Shown here piece after piece: positions 16,330 to 27,150 of a DNA stretch of 64,000 nt; position 1 is the first letter of the stretch; every line of letters begins with the position of its first letter. Both the position numbers and the translations under genes were made by a program. The notes below the pieces were generated by a model. It did not search any database and was not told where the DNA came from. It saw only the letters and a program-made list of their open reading frames with translations. The DNA comes from Candidatus Eiseniibacteriota bacterium (lineage in GTDB: Bacteria > Orphanbacterota > Orphanbacteria > Orphanbacterales > Orphanbacteraceae), in the NCBI GenBank assembly GCA_029262235.1, contig JAJCZU010000006.1, positions 260,934 through 324,933 on the forward strand, read 5' to 3'.

Positions 16330-17889
16330 ATGACTCTGCTCCAAATCGGTATTGCTGCCGGCGTAGGGATCCTTCTCTCGCTGGTCTTCTGGTTCCTTCA
16401 GATGCGCGTCGGACGCGGCCGGGTACAGTCCGCGCAGAACGTGGCCTCGAAAATCATCGACGAGGCGAAGAAGGAAGCGGAGACCCGCAAGAAAGAAGCG
16501 ACGCTCGAAGCCAAAGACGAGTGGTTCAAAGCAAAAGAGAAATTCGATCGCGAGACCGAGCAGAAGAAACGTGAAATTGCCAAGCTCGAGAAGCGCGTTA
16601 CGGATAAAGAAGCGAGTTTGAACAGGCGGGTCGATCTTCTCGACAAGAAGGACGCCGAGAACAAACAGAAGGAAACGGACCTGAAGGGCCTCGAAGCGGG
16701 GCTGCGATCGCGTGAAGGGGAACTGGCGGATCTGATCGACAGGCAGAATGTCCAGCTGGAACGCATTGCCGGACTTTCGACGTCCGAAGCGAAGACGATC
16801 CTGATGACCAACCTCGAAGACGAGGCGCGCCACGAAGCCTCGAAGCAGCTCCGGGCCATCCGCGATGAAACGAAGCGGACCGCGGAGAAAGAGGCGAAGA
16901 AGATCGTGACGCTGGCCATCCAGCGCTGTGCCGCGGACCATTCGGCCGAGACGACCGTTTCGGTCATCACGATTCCGAACGACGAAATGAAGGGCCGCAT
17001 CATCGGGCGCGAGGGGCGGAATATCCGCGCGTTCGAACAGGCGACCGGCATCGACGTGATCATCGACGACACGCCGGGTGCTGTCGTGCTCTCGGGCTTC
17101 GATCCGGTACGTCGCGAAATCGCGCGGGCCTCGCTCGACCGCCTGATCAGCGACGGCCGCATTCATCCGGGACGCATCGAAGAGGTGGTCCAGAAGGCCG
17201 CGAAAGAGATGGACGAGAAGATCATCGACCTCGGAGAGCGCACCACGCTCGAAATGGGCACAGTGGGCGTTCACGAACGCATCGTCAAGCTGCTGGGAAG
17301 GCTCCACTACCGCACGTCGTACGGGCAGAACGTGCTCGCCCACTCGAAAGAAGTGGCGTGGCTCTGCGGCATCATGGCCGCGGAACTCCGGCTCGACCAG
17401 ACGCTCGCGAAGCGGGCCGGGCTTCTTCACGATATCGGGAAGGCGCTCACGCATGAAGTCGAAGGCCTGCATTCGCTGATCGGGGGCGACGTGGCCGAGA
17501 AGTGCAACGAGAACAAGATCATCGTGAACGCAATCCGCGCGCATCATGACGACGTGGAGCCGATTTCGCTCTATGTGCCGATCGTGCAGGCGGCGGATGC
17601 GATTTCGGGGGCGCGTCCGGGCGCGCGCGGCGAGACGATCGAAACCTACGTGCAGCGTCTCGAGAAACTCGAGGACATCGCGAATTCCTTCAAGGGAGTC
17701 GAAAAATCGTTCGCCATCCAGGCGGGCAGGGAAGTGCGTATCATGGTGGAGGGCGGGATCGTCACGGATGACGAAGCGTCCAACATGTCCGCTTCGATCG
17801 CGCGCAAAATCGAGAAGGAACTCGAGTACCCCGGCCAGATCAAAGTCACCGTGATTCGAGAAACCCGTTCCGTGGAGTACGCAAGATAA
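16330..17889 (+). CDS. rny: Ribonuclease Y
   Basis: RNase Y is a membrane-anchored endoribonuclease that starts mRNA decay. The 519-residue protein has an N-terminal membrane helix ([18 protein letters not shown]), a long coiled coil at about 30-190, a KH domain ([20 protein letters not shown]), and an HD domain with [15 protein letters not shown] and [20 protein letters not shown] lies just before ATG 16330. folD follows after 2 bases. All expected domains and metal-binding residues are present. Confidence 0.95.
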   Translation: MTLLQIGIAAGVGILLSLVFWFLQMRVGRGRVQSAQNVASKIIDEAKKEAETRKKEATLEAKDEWFKAKEKFDRETEQKKREIAKLEKRVTDKEASLNRRVDLLDKKDAENKQKETDLKGLEAGLRSREGELADLIDRQNVQLERIAGLSTSEAKTILMTNLEDEARHEASKQLRAIRDETKRTAEKEAKKIVTLAIQRCAADHSAETTVSVITIPNDEMKGRIIGREGRNIRAFEQATGIDVIIDDTPGAVVLSGFDPVRREIARASLDRLISDGRIHPGRIEEVVQKAAKEMDEKIIDLGERTTLEMGTVGVHERIVKLLGRLHYRTSYGQNVLAHSKEVAWLCGIMAAELRLDQTLAKRAGLLHDIGKALTHEVEGLHSLIGGDVAEKCNENKIIVNAIRAHHDDVEPISLYVPIVQAADAISGARPGARGETIETYVQRLEKLEDIANSFKGVEKSFAIQAGREVRIMVEGGIVTDDEASNMSASIARKIEKELEYPGQIKVTVIRETRSVEYAR

Positions 17890-17891
17890 CG

Positions 17892-18785
17892 ATGCAGTCT
17901 GTCGCACAGAAGAACATTGACGGCAAACTCCTCGCGAAGGAGATCGAAGCGAAAGTCGGCGCGGCCGTTGATCGTTTGAAGACACGGGGCGTGACGCCGC
18001 GTCTCGTGTCGCTCGCGGTCGACGAAGAGGATGCGTCGTTCGATTCCTACATGCGTCAGCGTGACAAGGCCTGCGTCCGTGTGGGAATCGAGTCGTCGGT
18101 CGAGAAAGTGCCGCTTGCAGGGGGGGAGCGCGAGCTCAATCGAGCCCTTGCCAGGCTGAGCGCCGACTCGACCGTGCATGGCATCTTGATCAAGCAACCG
18201 CTTCCTTCAGGGTTCAATGAACAGGCGCTGCTTGCGAACCTCGATCCGAAGAAGGACGTCGAAGGGATTCATCCCTATAACCTGGGGCTGCTCGCGCTCG
18301 GGCGTCCGCGCTTCGTTCCGTGTACGGCGCTGGCCGTGATGGAAATCATGGATCGCTTCAACGTGGAGATGGACGGGCGCCACATCGTGGTCCTCGGCAG
18401 GAGCAAAGTCGTGGGGGCCCCGCTTACGACCATGCTCTTGCAGAAGCGCTCGGGCGGGAACGGCACGGTCACCGTATGTCATTCGCGTACGCGTGATCTG
18501 CCGAGCTACGTTCGTCAGGCCGAGATCCTGATTGCCGCGATCGGCCAGCCGGAGTTCGTGCGCGGCGAATGGCTTCGCGAGGGTGCCGTCGTGATCGACG
18601 TCGGCACACATGCGATCGACGCGCCCGATACGAAGAAGGGATGGAAGCTCGTCGGCGACGTGCACGCGGCAAGCGCTCTCCCCGTCGTTTCGCGCATGAC
18701 GCCCGTACCGGGCGGTGTCGGTCCCGTCACCACGTCTCTGCTGCTGCAGGCGACCGCGCGCGCAGCCTCCGGAGCGGAGGAGTAA
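17892..18785 (+). CDS. folD: Methylenetetrahydrofolate dehydrogenase / cyclohydrolase, with atypical YxxxR
   Basis: FolD interconverts 5,10-methylene-, methenyl- and 10-formyl-tetrahydrofolate. The 297-residue protein has GILIKQPLPSGFNEQALLAN, DVEGIHPYNLGLLALGR, VVLGRSKVVGAPLTTML and MTPVPGGVGPVTTSLLL. The usual active-site YxxxK (YVASKRKAC in E. coli) reads YMRQRDKAC here, so the lysine needed for cyclohydrolase chemistry is replaced by arginine, while the second lysine of the block remains. The preceding conserved Pro-Ala-Ser region is also changed (EEDASFDSY). NADP-binding features look intact. The stop overlaps xseA (TAATG). Confidence 0.93.
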   Translation: MQSVAQKNIDGKLLAKEIEAKVGAAVDRLKTRGVTPRLVSLAVDEEDASFDSYMRQRDKACVRVGIESSVEKVPLAGGERELNRALARLSADSTVHGILIKQPLPSGFNEQALLANLDPKKDVEGIHPYNLGLLALGRPRFVPCTALAVMEIMDRFNVEMDGRHIVVLGRSKVVGAPLTTMLLQKRSGGNGTVTVCHSRTRDLPSYVRQAEILIAAIGQPEFVRGEWLREGAVVIDVGTHAIDAPDTKKGWKLVGDVHAASALPVVSRMTPVPGGVGPVTTSLLLQATARAASGAEE

Positions 18786-20203
18786 TGGGCTACCCGGCCC
18801 CCCGGGGCGGACGCGCCGGCGAGGGCCGGCAGAGTCAATCGCGGCGTGGCGAGCGGAAAATACTGACTGTTTCCGAGCTCGCGGCCCGTGTCAAAGATCT
18901 CATCGAGCGCTCGATTCCCCACGTCTGGATCGAGGGCGAGATTTCGAACTTCGTGCATCACGCCTCCGGCCACATGTATTTCTCCCTGAAAGACGAGCGG
19001 TCGCAGATCAGCGCCGCGTTTTTCGCCGGTGACAACCGCACGCTCAAGTTCCGGCCCGAGAACGGCATGAAAGTGTACGCGTTCGGGAGTCCGACGATTT
19101 ATGGTGTGCGCGGGGCGTATCAGATCGTCGTGAGCCGCATGCAGCCGGCGGGGGTCGGCGATCTCGAGCTTGCATTTCGCCAGCTGAAGGACAAGCTCGA
19201 CAAAGAGGGCTTGTTCCGCGCCGATCGCAAGAGACCGATTCCGCGCTACCCGCGTGTCGTGGCGCTCGTCACCTCCCCGTCAGGTGCGGCGGTTCACGAC
19301 ATGCTGCGCGCGCTTCACAGACGCTTTCCATTAGACGTAAAGATCATACCGGTTCGGGTACAGGGTGACGGCGCGGCGCGGGACATCGCCGCCGGTCTCG
19401 ACCGTGCCAATCGTCTCACGGGCGCTGACGTGATCCTGCTCGGCCGCGGCGGCGGATCGCTGGAGGACCTCTGGGCGTTCAACGAGGAGATCGTGGCGCG
19501 GGCAGTGGCCGACTCTCGCATTCCGGTGGTGACCGGAATCGGGCACGAGGTCGATACGACCATCGCGGACTTCGTGGCGGATCTGCGGGCGGCGACGCCG
19601 ACGGCGGCCGCGGAACTCGTCGTTCCCGACAGGCGGGAAGTGCTCGACAGCCTTCGTCATTCGGAAATGCGCCTCGCGCGCCGGATCAGCGAGCGACTCG
19701 CCCTTCTGAAAGAACGGCTGGCCCGTTTCGCCGAGAGCCGTGCACTGGCCGAGCCGCGCGCGCGGCTTCTGACCGAAGCGCAGCGTCTGGACGATCAGAC
19801 CGACCGGATGGCGCGCGCTCTGCACAACCTGCAGCTCCGCACGGCGGACGAACTGCGCGAGAGCGCCCGGCGGATGGTGCGCGCCCACAGGAACGAACAG
19901 AGCCGCTGCGGCGTGCGACTCACGGAGCAGGCGCGCCGCATGGTGCAGGCGCTCCGAAACTGGGAGGGCCGTGTGACCGGTCGTGTGGAGCTCGTGAACG
20001 AAAAACTCGCCGCACTCGATCCGCTTGCGGTGCTGAAGCGCGGCTACGCGATCGCGCGCACTGCGGAATCGGGGGCGACGATTACGGACGCTTCCACCGT
20101 GGCCGCCGGCGATGCCATCACAATACGATTTCGGAAGGGGGAGGCGGACGCCGTGATCGAGCGCGTTCGGCCGACCGCCCCGGGGGAGACGAAGGATTCA
20201 TGA
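18785..20203 (+). CDS. xseA: Exodeoxyribonuclease VII large subunit
   Basis: With XseB this forms exonuclease VII, which degrades single-stranded DNA. The 472-residue protein has an N-terminal OB fold (VWIEGEISNFVHHASGHMYF), the catalytic domain (VALVTSPSGAAVHDMLRAL, ILLGRGGGSLEDLWAFNEE, VTGIGHEVDTTIADFVAD, RAATPTAAAELV), and a long coiled coil at the end. ATG 18785 has GGAGG just upstream and overlaps the folD stop by one base. xseB follows with an ATGA overlap, the normal pairing for this enzyme. Confidence 0.95.
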   Translation: MGYPAPRGGRAGEGRQSQSRRGERKILTVSELAARVKDLIERSIPHVWIEGEISNFVHHASGHMYFSLKDERSQISAAFFAGDNRTLKFRPENGMKVYAFGSPTIYGVRGAYQIVVSRMQPAGVGDLELAFRQLKDKLDKEGLFRADRKRPIPRYPRVVALVTSPSGAAVHDMLRALHRRFPLDVKIIPVRVQGDGAARDIAAGLDRANRLTGADVILLGRGGGSLEDLWAFNEEIVARAVADSRIPVVTGIGHEVDTTIADFVADLRAATPTAAAELVVPDRREVLDSLRHSEMRLARRISERLALLKERLARFAESRALAEPRARLLTEAQRLDDQTDRMARALHNLQLRTADELRESARRMVRAHRNEQSRCGVRLTEQARRMVQALRNWEGRVTGRVELVNEKLAALDPLAVLKRGYAIARTAESGATITDASTVAAGDAITIRFRKGEADAVIERVRPTAPGETKDS

Positions 20204-20445
20204 CGAAGGAAACGAAAGAATTCGACTGGGACGCCAAGATGAAGCGGATCGAAGAGATCGTGAAGACGCTCGAGGCGGGCGGAGCCGGTCTCGACGATTC
20301 GATCAAGCTGTTCGAAGAGGGAACGAAGCTCGTACAGGAGAGCCGGAAGGAACTCGACCGGGCCGAACTCCGCGTGACGAAGCTGATCGAGGAAAACGGT
20401 TCGTTCAAAGAGACGCTGTTCGAAGAGGGGAGCGACGATTCGTGA
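20200..20445 (+). CDS. xseB: Exodeoxyribonuclease VII small subunit
   Basis: This 81-residue partner of XseA has the typical helical hairpin sequence (WDAKMKRIEEIVKTLEAGGA, GLDDSIKLFEEGTKLVQESR, KELDRAELRVTKLIEENG). It overlaps xseA by ATGA at its start and the prenyl synthase gene by GTGA at its end, as in many bacterial xseB-ispA clusters. Confidence 0.95.
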   Translation: MTKETKEFDWDAKMKRIEEIVKTLEAGGAGLDDSIKLFEEGTKLVQESRKELDRAELRVTKLIEENGSFKETLFEEGSDDS

Positions 20446-21323
20446 ACGCGGCCCCGGCACGGTGGGACGCGCATCGAAAGAGCGTGGAGCGCGCGCTGCG
20501 CGAGGCGCTCGACGGATCGGGCGCGGACAACCGCGTGGTCCAGGCGATGCAGTACTCGCTGACTGCCGGTGGGAAGCGTGTCCGCCCGATTCTGCTGCTG
20601 CTCGCGCATGAAGCCGCGGGCGGGCGTGCGGATGGGGCGGCCCAGGCGGCGGCAGCGCTCGAGATGATCCACACCTACTCGCTGATCCACGACGACCTGC
20701 CCTGCATGGACGACGACGATCTTCGCCGCGGGCGTGCGACCTGCCACGTCGCGTTCGGCGAAGCGGCGGCTCTCCTTGCCGGCGACGCCCTTCTGACGCA
20801 CGCGTTCGCCCTCCTTGCCGAAGCGCCGGGCGTCGACCCGGCGGTCCGCTGCCGGATGATTGCGACCCTGGTCGGCGCGATCGGATATGATGGCATGATC
20901 GGCGGGCAGATGCTCGATCTCGACGCCGAGCAGAAGGACGGACTCTCGATCGCGGAGCTGCAGACGATTCATGAACGGAAGACCGGTGCGTTCCTCGAGG
21001 CAGCCCCGGCGCTCGGTGCCATGGCGGCCGGCGCAACCGATGAAGTCGTAGCAGGCTTTCGAGAGTATGGACGCAAGATCGGTCTCGCATTCCAGATTGC
21101 GGACGATCTGCTCGACGTTACCGGTACGGCAGAGGACGCCGGCAAGCGTGTCGGGAAGGATGCCGCACGGGGGAAAGCAACGTACCCCGGGCTTCTCGGA
21201 ATCGACCAGTCCCGCGCCCGCGCGCAGGAGCTCGTGGAGGACGCGATCCGGGCGCTCCCGTGCGACACGGCCGACGGCGATCTGGCCGTTCTCGCGCGCT
21301 ACATCGTAGAACGAATTCACTAG
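20442..21323 (+). CDS. ispA: Polyprenyl (farnesyl/geranylgeranyl) diphosphate synthase
   Basis: This enzyme condenses isopentenyl diphosphate with allylic diphosphates. The 293-residue protein has the first Asp-rich motif (HDDLPCMDDDDLRRGRATCH, with a two-residue Cys-Met insertion typical of bacterial FPP synthases), GGKRVRPILLLLA near the N-terminus, HERKTGAFLEAA, and the second Asp-rich motif (FQIADDLLDVTG). The start is GTG 20442 inside the xseB end. The chain length of the product cannot be read with certainty; FPP is likely from the xseB neighbourhood and motif type. Confidence 0.92.
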   Translation: MNAAPARWDAHRKSVERALREALDGSGADNRVVQAMQYSLTAGGKRVRPILLLLAHEAAGGRADGAAQAAAALEMIHTYSLIHDDLPCMDDDDLRRGRATCHVAFGEAAALLAGDALLTHAFALLAEAPGVDPAVRCRMIATLVGAIGYDGMIGGQMLDLDAEQKDGLSIAELQTIHERKTGAFLEAAPALGAMAAGATDEVVAGFREYGRKIGLAFQIADDLLDVTGTAEDAGKRVGKDAARGKATYPGLLGIDQSRARAQELVEDAIRALPCDTADGDLAVLARYIVERIH

Positions 21324-21332
21324 GCGGGCACC

Positions 21333-22184
21333 ATGCGAGTCGGAGTCATCGCGAATCAGACGAAGGAAGGCGCGGAGCACGCAATCAGCGTGCTCGAGTC
21401 GTGGGCGGCGAAGCAGGGGCACGAGCTCGTTTTGAATCGAGAAGAGCATCCGCCGCGCGAGATGCAGCGTGCGCTCCTTCGCTCGCACGTGATCGTGACG
21501 CTCGGAGGCGACGGCACGATGCTCGGCGGGGCGCGGATCGTCGGAAAGAGTCAGATCCCGATCCTGGGCGTCAACCTCGGGAAGTTCGGATTTCTCGCCG
21601 AGACCTCCGTCGACAAACTCGCCGCCACACTCGATCTGGTCGCGGCGGACGAACATCAGATCGTGGAGCGCATGAATCTCGGGGGCCGCATCGAACGGCC
21701 CGGACGCGACACGATTTCGTTTTCCGCGCTGAACGACGCGGTGATTTCGCGCGCGGATGCTACGCGCATCGGTCGCTTCGAGACGTTTCTTCAGGGAGAG
21801 ATGATCAACTCGTACACGGCCGACGGGCTGATTCTCGCGACACCGACCGGCTCGACCGCGTACAATCTGTCCGCGGGGGGGCCGATCGTTTCGCCCGACA
21901 TGCGCGCGATCCTCGTCACGCCGATCTGTCCCCACACCCTGGGGATTCGTCCTCTCGTGCTTCCGCAGCACGAAGAGATTCGGGTACAGTTCCCCGAGGG
22001 GCGCGAAAAGTACGAACTGACGGTCGACGGCCAGAGGCTCTACCACCTGACGCCCGACACCACCGTAACCGTTTTCATGGCCCCGTTCGTGACGCGACTG
22101 GTCCGCGTCGGCGGGCCTCGTTTCTATCATGTACTTCGGCAAAAACTTTACTGGGGAAAACGGGACTCGACCTTGGAGTCGTAA
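21333..22184 (+). CDS. nadK: NAD kinase
   Basis: NadK phosphorylates NAD to NADP. The 283-residue protein has VTLGGDGTMLGGAR (the GGDG ATP-binding motif), ILGVNLGKFGFLAE, DGLILATPTGSTAYNLSAGG and PICPHTLGIRPLVLP. The N-terminus (MRVGVIANQTKEGAEHAISV) is also typical. It lies 9 bases after the prenyl synthase gene and 2 bases before recN, an order seen in many bacteria. Confidence 0.96.
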   Translation: MRVGVIANQTKEGAEHAISVLESWAAKQGHELVLNREEHPPREMQRALLRSHVIVTLGGDGTMLGGARIVGKSQIPILGVNLGKFGFLAETSVDKLAATLDLVAADEHQIVERMNLGGRIERPGRDTISFSALNDAVISRADATRIGRFETFLQGEMINSYTADGLILATPTGSTAYNLSAGGPIVSPDMRAILVTPICPHTLGIRPLVLPQHEEIRVQFPEGREKYELTVDGQRLYHLTPDTTVTVFMAPFVTRLVRVGGPRFYHVLRQKLYWGKRDSTLES

Positions 22185-22186
22185 CC

Positions 22187-23881
22187 ATGCTGCGAGAACT
22201 TCGCATCCAGAACTTCGCCCTCGTCGATCGTCTCACGATCGAATTCGAGAGCGGCCTCAATATCATTACGGGCGAAACCGGCGCCGGGAAGACCATTCTC
22301 TTCCAGGCGCTGAACGCGTTGCTCGGCGGCAAATCGAAGCGACCGCCCGTGCGCGAGGGGGCGAAAGCCGCCGTGCTGCAGGGGTTGTTCGATGTTTCGG
22401 GTCTCACCGATTTTCCGGGCGCGGAATACGCGGAAGACGGCGAGCTCATTCTCGAACGCAAGATCCCGGCCACCGGGCGCGGACGTATCGAGGCGAACGG
22501 CCGCCTGATTCCGCTCGACCGGCTGCGCGAATGGAGTTCCTGGCTCGTGGACTTTCACGGACAGAGTGACAAAGAGGGGCTCGTGCATGCGTCCCGCCAG
22601 CGCGCGTATCTCGACCGCTACGGCAATCTCGACGCGGAGCTCGAGGCGTATCGCGAGGCGCTTCGTGTGCGGCGCGACGCGGAGGCCGCGCTGAAAGAAG
22701 AAGAAGAGCGCATTGCCGGGCTTCGTGAACGCGAGGACTTTCTGCGCTGGCAGGTACGCGAAATCGATGAAGCGGAACTGAAGCCGGGCGAGAAGGAAGA
22801 GCTGGAAGAGGAGATCCGTCTGCTGCAGGAAGCGGAGAAGTTGCGCGAAGTCGTGTACGCGGCGCGACAGACACTGCACGAAGACGACGGATCGGCGGTT
22901 GAGCGGATCGGAACCATCGCAGACAAACTCGAACGCTTCACCGACTACGGTGACGAGGCGGCGACGGCGGCGGAAGGTTGCCGGCGCGCGCTTCTGGAGA
23001 TCGACGACGCTCTTCGCGCGATCGACCGTCTCGAAGAAAGGGTCGATGCGCCCGCGGGCCGCCTGGAAGAAGCGATCGAGCGCTGCGAGATCATCATTCG
23101 CCTCGAACGCAAGATGCGGAAGGAAGTGCCGGAGATCCTGAAGCATCGCGACGAATCGCAGGCCGAACTCGAGACACTCGACCGCAGCGACGAGATCGTG
23201 AAAAAGATGCGCGCGGAACTTGCGGAGAAAACGATCGCGCTCTCGTCGTGTGCGGAAGCGCTTTCGAAGAGGCGCACGGTCACCGCGAAGAAGCTCGCGA
23301 AACGAATCGAACAGGGTCTCGAGGATCTGTCGTTTCGGGGGGCGCAGTTCAAGATCGAAGCGACGCGCGTTCCGGATGCGGCGGGCGAAGTCGTGATCGG
23401 AGGGGAGCCGTTCCGCGCCGATCGCGACGGGATCGACCGGATCCGGTTTCAGCTCTCGGCCAACGTGGGAGAGCCCATTCGCGACCTGAAAAGTGTGGCA
23501 TCCGGCGGCGAGCTCTCGCGCATCATGCTCGCGCTGAAGCGCGTTCTCGCGGATTCGTCCCCCGTGCCGACCGTGCTGTTCGATGAAATCGACGCGGGCG
23601 TCGGAGGCGATGTCGGCGAGAAGATCGGCCTCGCGCTGCGGGACGTCGCGCAGGCACGACAAGTACTCTGCATCACGCATCTCCCTTCGATTGCGGGCAT
23701 GGCCCGTCGACACTTTCATGTCGGCAAGGAAGTCGACGGGGGGAGGACGCTGATCCGACTTTCGATTCTGGAGGATGCCGAGCGCGTGGACGAACTCGTG
23801 CGCATGCTCGGGGGCGGAGGAAAGAAGGCAAGCGTCGCGCACGCCGAGGAGATTCTGCGCGCAGCCGGACAGGGCGTCTGA
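22187..23881 (+). CDS. recN: DNA repair protein RecN
   Basis: RecN is an SMC-like ATPase in double-strand break repair. The 564-residue protein starts with MLRELRIQNFALVDRLTIEF and a Walker A GETGAGKTILFQAL. It has a long coiled coil in the middle, then the signature VASGGELSRIMLALKRVLAD, Walker B TVLFDEIDAGVGGDVGEKIG, and the H-loop VLCITHLPSIAGMA. GGAG precedes ATG 22187, which lies 2 bases after the nadK stop. An open frame extends upstream over nadK but has no coding character. Confidence 0.96.
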   Translation: MLRELRIQNFALVDRLTIEFESGLNIITGETGAGKTILFQALNALLGGKSKRPPVREGAKAAVLQGLFDVSGLTDFPGAEYAEDGELILERKIPATGRGRIEANGRLIPLDRLREWSSWLVDFHGQSDKEGLVHASRQRAYLDRYGNLDAELEAYREALRVRRDAEAALKEEEERIAGLREREDFLRWQVREIDEAELKPGEKEELEEEIRLLQEAEKLREVVYAARQTLHEDDGSAVERIGTIADKLERFTDYGDEAATAAEGCRRALLEIDDALRAIDRLEERVDAPAGRLEEAIERCEIIIRLERKMRKEVPEILKHRDESQAELETLDRSDEIVKKMRAELAEKTIALSSCAEALSKRRTVTAKKLAKRIEQGLEDLSFRGAQFKIEATRVPDAAGEVVIGGEPFRADRDGIDRIRFQLSANVGEPIRDLKSVASGGELSRIMLALKRVLADSSPVPTVLFDEIDAGVGGDVGEKIGLALRDVAQARQVLCITHLPSIAGMARRHFHVGKEVDGGRTLIRLSILEDAERVDELVRMLGGGGKKASVAHAEEILRAAGQGV

Positions 23882-23948
23882 CAGCGCGCCGAGAGCCGTG
23901 AAAGCAGTCCGCCGTTCCGGGAAATCGCTTGACACCCCTTGCCTGCGA

Positions 23949-23976
23949 TTGCACACTGAACTCCCTAGGATACAAT
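23949..23976 (+). promoter_or_regulatory. Promoter of the trp operon
   Basis: TTGCAC (23949-23954) and TACAAT (23971-23976) are separated by 16 bases. A perfect TTGACA lies further upstream at 23929-23934 but has no good -10 at normal spacing. Confidence 0.5.
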
Positions 23977-23990
23977 CAGTTAACGATTTT

Positions 23991-24017
23991 TCGGACGCAT
24001 AAAATCTCACCGTCCGA
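23991..24017 (+). promoter_or_regulatory. Inverted repeat in the trpE leader
   Basis: TCGGACG (23991-23997) and CGTCCGA (24011-24017) form a perfect 7-bp inverted repeat just before the AGGTG site of trpE. It is a candidate operator or translational control hairpin. No Trp-rich leader peptide or attenuator T-tract is present. Confidence 0.35.
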
Positions 24018-24030
24018 GCACAGGTGAATC

Positions 24031-25512
<1,482 letters not shown>

Positions 25513-25521
25513 GATACGCCG

Positions 25522-26088
25522 TTGATTCTCCTGATCGACAATTACGACTCGTTTACGTACAACATCGCGCAATACTTCGGCGAGATGGGCGAGAAGATCG
25601 AGGTCGTCCGTAACGACGCCATCACGGTTGCCGAGATCCGGAAGAAGAAGCCGGATCAGATCGTGATCTCGCCCGGGCCGGGCTATCCGAAGAGCGCGGG
25701 CATCAGTCTCGATGTCGTGCGCAAACTGGGCGCCCAGATCCCGATACTCGGCGTGTGTCTCGGGCATCAGGCGATCGGGGAAGCGTATGGCGGCAAGATC
25801 GTGCACGCGAAAACGCTCATGCACGGCAAGACTTCGCACGTCATTCATGAAGGGCGCGGCATTTTCCGCGGGATAGAAAACCCGTTCGAAGCCACCAGGT
25901 ATCACTCGCTCGTCGTGCAGCGTAAGGGGCTCCCCGAGGAGCTCGAGATCACGGCGTGGACAGCGGACAAAGAGATTATGGGCTTCCAGCACAAAACCCA
26001 TCCCGTCTATGGCGTGCAGTTTCATCCCGAGTCGATTATTACGATGCGCGGCAAGCAGTTGCTCCGCAACTTCCTCGAAGTGTCCTGA
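25522..26088 (+). CDS. trpG: Anthranilate synthase component II (glutamine amidotransferase)
   Basis: TrpG releases ammonia from glutamine for TrpE. The 188-residue class I amidotransferase has the catalytic triad: Cys in GVCLGHQAIGEAYGG, and His and Glu in VQFHPESIIT. The N-terminus ILLIDNYDSFTYNIAQYFGE is typical. The start codon is TTG 25522, with TAGGA about 8 bases upstream. The protein could also serve p-aminobenzoate synthesis, as no separate pabA is in the window. Confidence 0.95.
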   Translation: MILLIDNYDSFTYNIAQYFGEMGEKIEVVRNDAITVAEIRKKKPDQIVISPGPGYPKSAGISLDVVRKLGAQIPILGVCLGHQAIGEAYGGKIVHAKTLMHGKTSHVIHEGRGIFRGIENPFEATRYHSLVVQRKGLPEELEITAWTADKEIMGFQHKTHPVYGVQFHPESIITMRGKQLLRNFLEVS

Positions 26089-26102
26089 CAAACGAGCATC
26101 AG

Positions 26103-27146
26103 ATGGACCCCATTCTCGCAGCCAGTATCAAGCGGATCATCGACGAGCGCGCCGACCTGACGGTCGAGGAAATGCAGGGTTCCATGAAGGCGATCATGGA
26201 AGGCCGGGCGACGGACGCGCAGATCGCGGCGTTTCTGATCGGCCTGCGGCTCAAGGGCGAAACGATCGACGAAATCGTGGGCGCCGCTTCCGTGATGCGC
26301 GAAAAGGCGAAGCGGATTCGGCCCGCCGCCCGGGAGGTACTCGATACGTGCGGGACCGGCGGCGATCGCAAGGGCACGCTCAATATATCCACGATGACGG
26401 CGATCGTTGCTGCCGGTGCCGGCGTGCCCGTTGCGAAGCACGGCAATTACTCCGTTTCGAGCAAGTGCGGGAGCGCCGATCTTCTCGAAGCATTAGGTGT
26501 CAATATTCGACTTTCCGTGCCGGATCTCGAGGCGTGTCTCGGCGACGGCGGCATCGCTTTTCTCTTCGCCCCGATGCTTCACGAGGCCATGAAATTTGCC
26601 ATCGGCCCCCGAAAGGAAGTGGGCGTTCGCACCATTTTCAACGTTCTCGGGCCGCTCACGAATCCGGCCGGCGCGCGCTTTCAACTGCTCGGTGTCTATG
26701 ATCCGGACCTTGCGGAGCCGATCGCGACCGTGCTCTCCCGGCTCGGCACGAAGGCCGCCTGGGTCGTACACGGTGAAGACGGAACAGATGAGATTACGCT
26801 GACGGGAAAGACGCGCGTCGCGGAACTGAAGGACGGCGCTGTCACCATGCGCACGGTCAGCCCCGCCGACTTCGACCTTCCCGTATCTCCGCATGACGCG
26901 ATCGCGGGCGGGGAACCGGCCGACAACGCCGAAGCCACGATTCGGATTCTGGGCGGCGAAGCGCATCCGGCGCGCGACACGGTGGTCGCGAACGCGGCCG
27001 CCGCGCTCTATGTGCTCGGAAAAGCGAAGAGCCTGCCCGAAGGCGCCTATCTCGCGAGCACGGCTCTCGATTCGGGTGCCGCAAGCGCCAAACTCGATTT
27101 CCTCCGCACGTTTGGCGGTCCGAACCCGAACCTGCCCGGCGACTAG
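26103..27146 (+). CDS. trpD: Anthranilate phosphoribosyltransferase
   Basis: TrpD adds the phosphoribosyl group to anthranilate. The 347-residue protein shows the glycine-rich DTCGTGGDRKGTLNISTMTA, KHGNYSVSSKCGSADLLEAL, and RTIFNVLGPLTNPAGARFQL, all canonical PRPP and anthranilate-binding blocks. ATG 26103 is the start; its Shine-Dalgarno site is weak, and the gene follows trpG by 14 bases. The gene is separate, not fused to trpG. Confidence 0.95.
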   Translation: MDPILAASIKRIIDERADLTVEEMQGSMKAIMEGRATDAQIAAFLIGLRLKGETIDEIVGAASVMREKAKRIRPAAREVLDTCGTGGDRKGTLNISTMTAIVAAGAGVPVAKHGNYSVSSKCGSADLLEALGVNIRLSVPDLEACLGDGGIAFLFAPMLHEAMKFAIGPRKEVGVRTIFNVLGPLTNPAGARFQLLGVYDPDLAEPIATVLSRLGTKAAWVVHGEDGTDEITLTGKTRVAELKDGAVTMRTVSPADFDLPVSPHDAIAGGEPADNAEATIRILGGEAHPARDTVVANAAAALYVLGKAKSLPEGAYLASTALDSGAASAKLDFLRTFGGPNPNLPGD

Positions 27147-27150
27147 CGCC

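Noticed and set aside
22148-24010. Long open frame on the minus strand opposite recN (and similar ones opposite other genes)
   Set aside because: These are mirror frames of GC-rich coding genes with Arg/His-rich, motif-free translations.
23977-24030. Trp attenuator with leader peptide
   Set aside because: There is no Trp-rich short ORF and no terminator T-tract; only a 7-bp inverted repeat is present.
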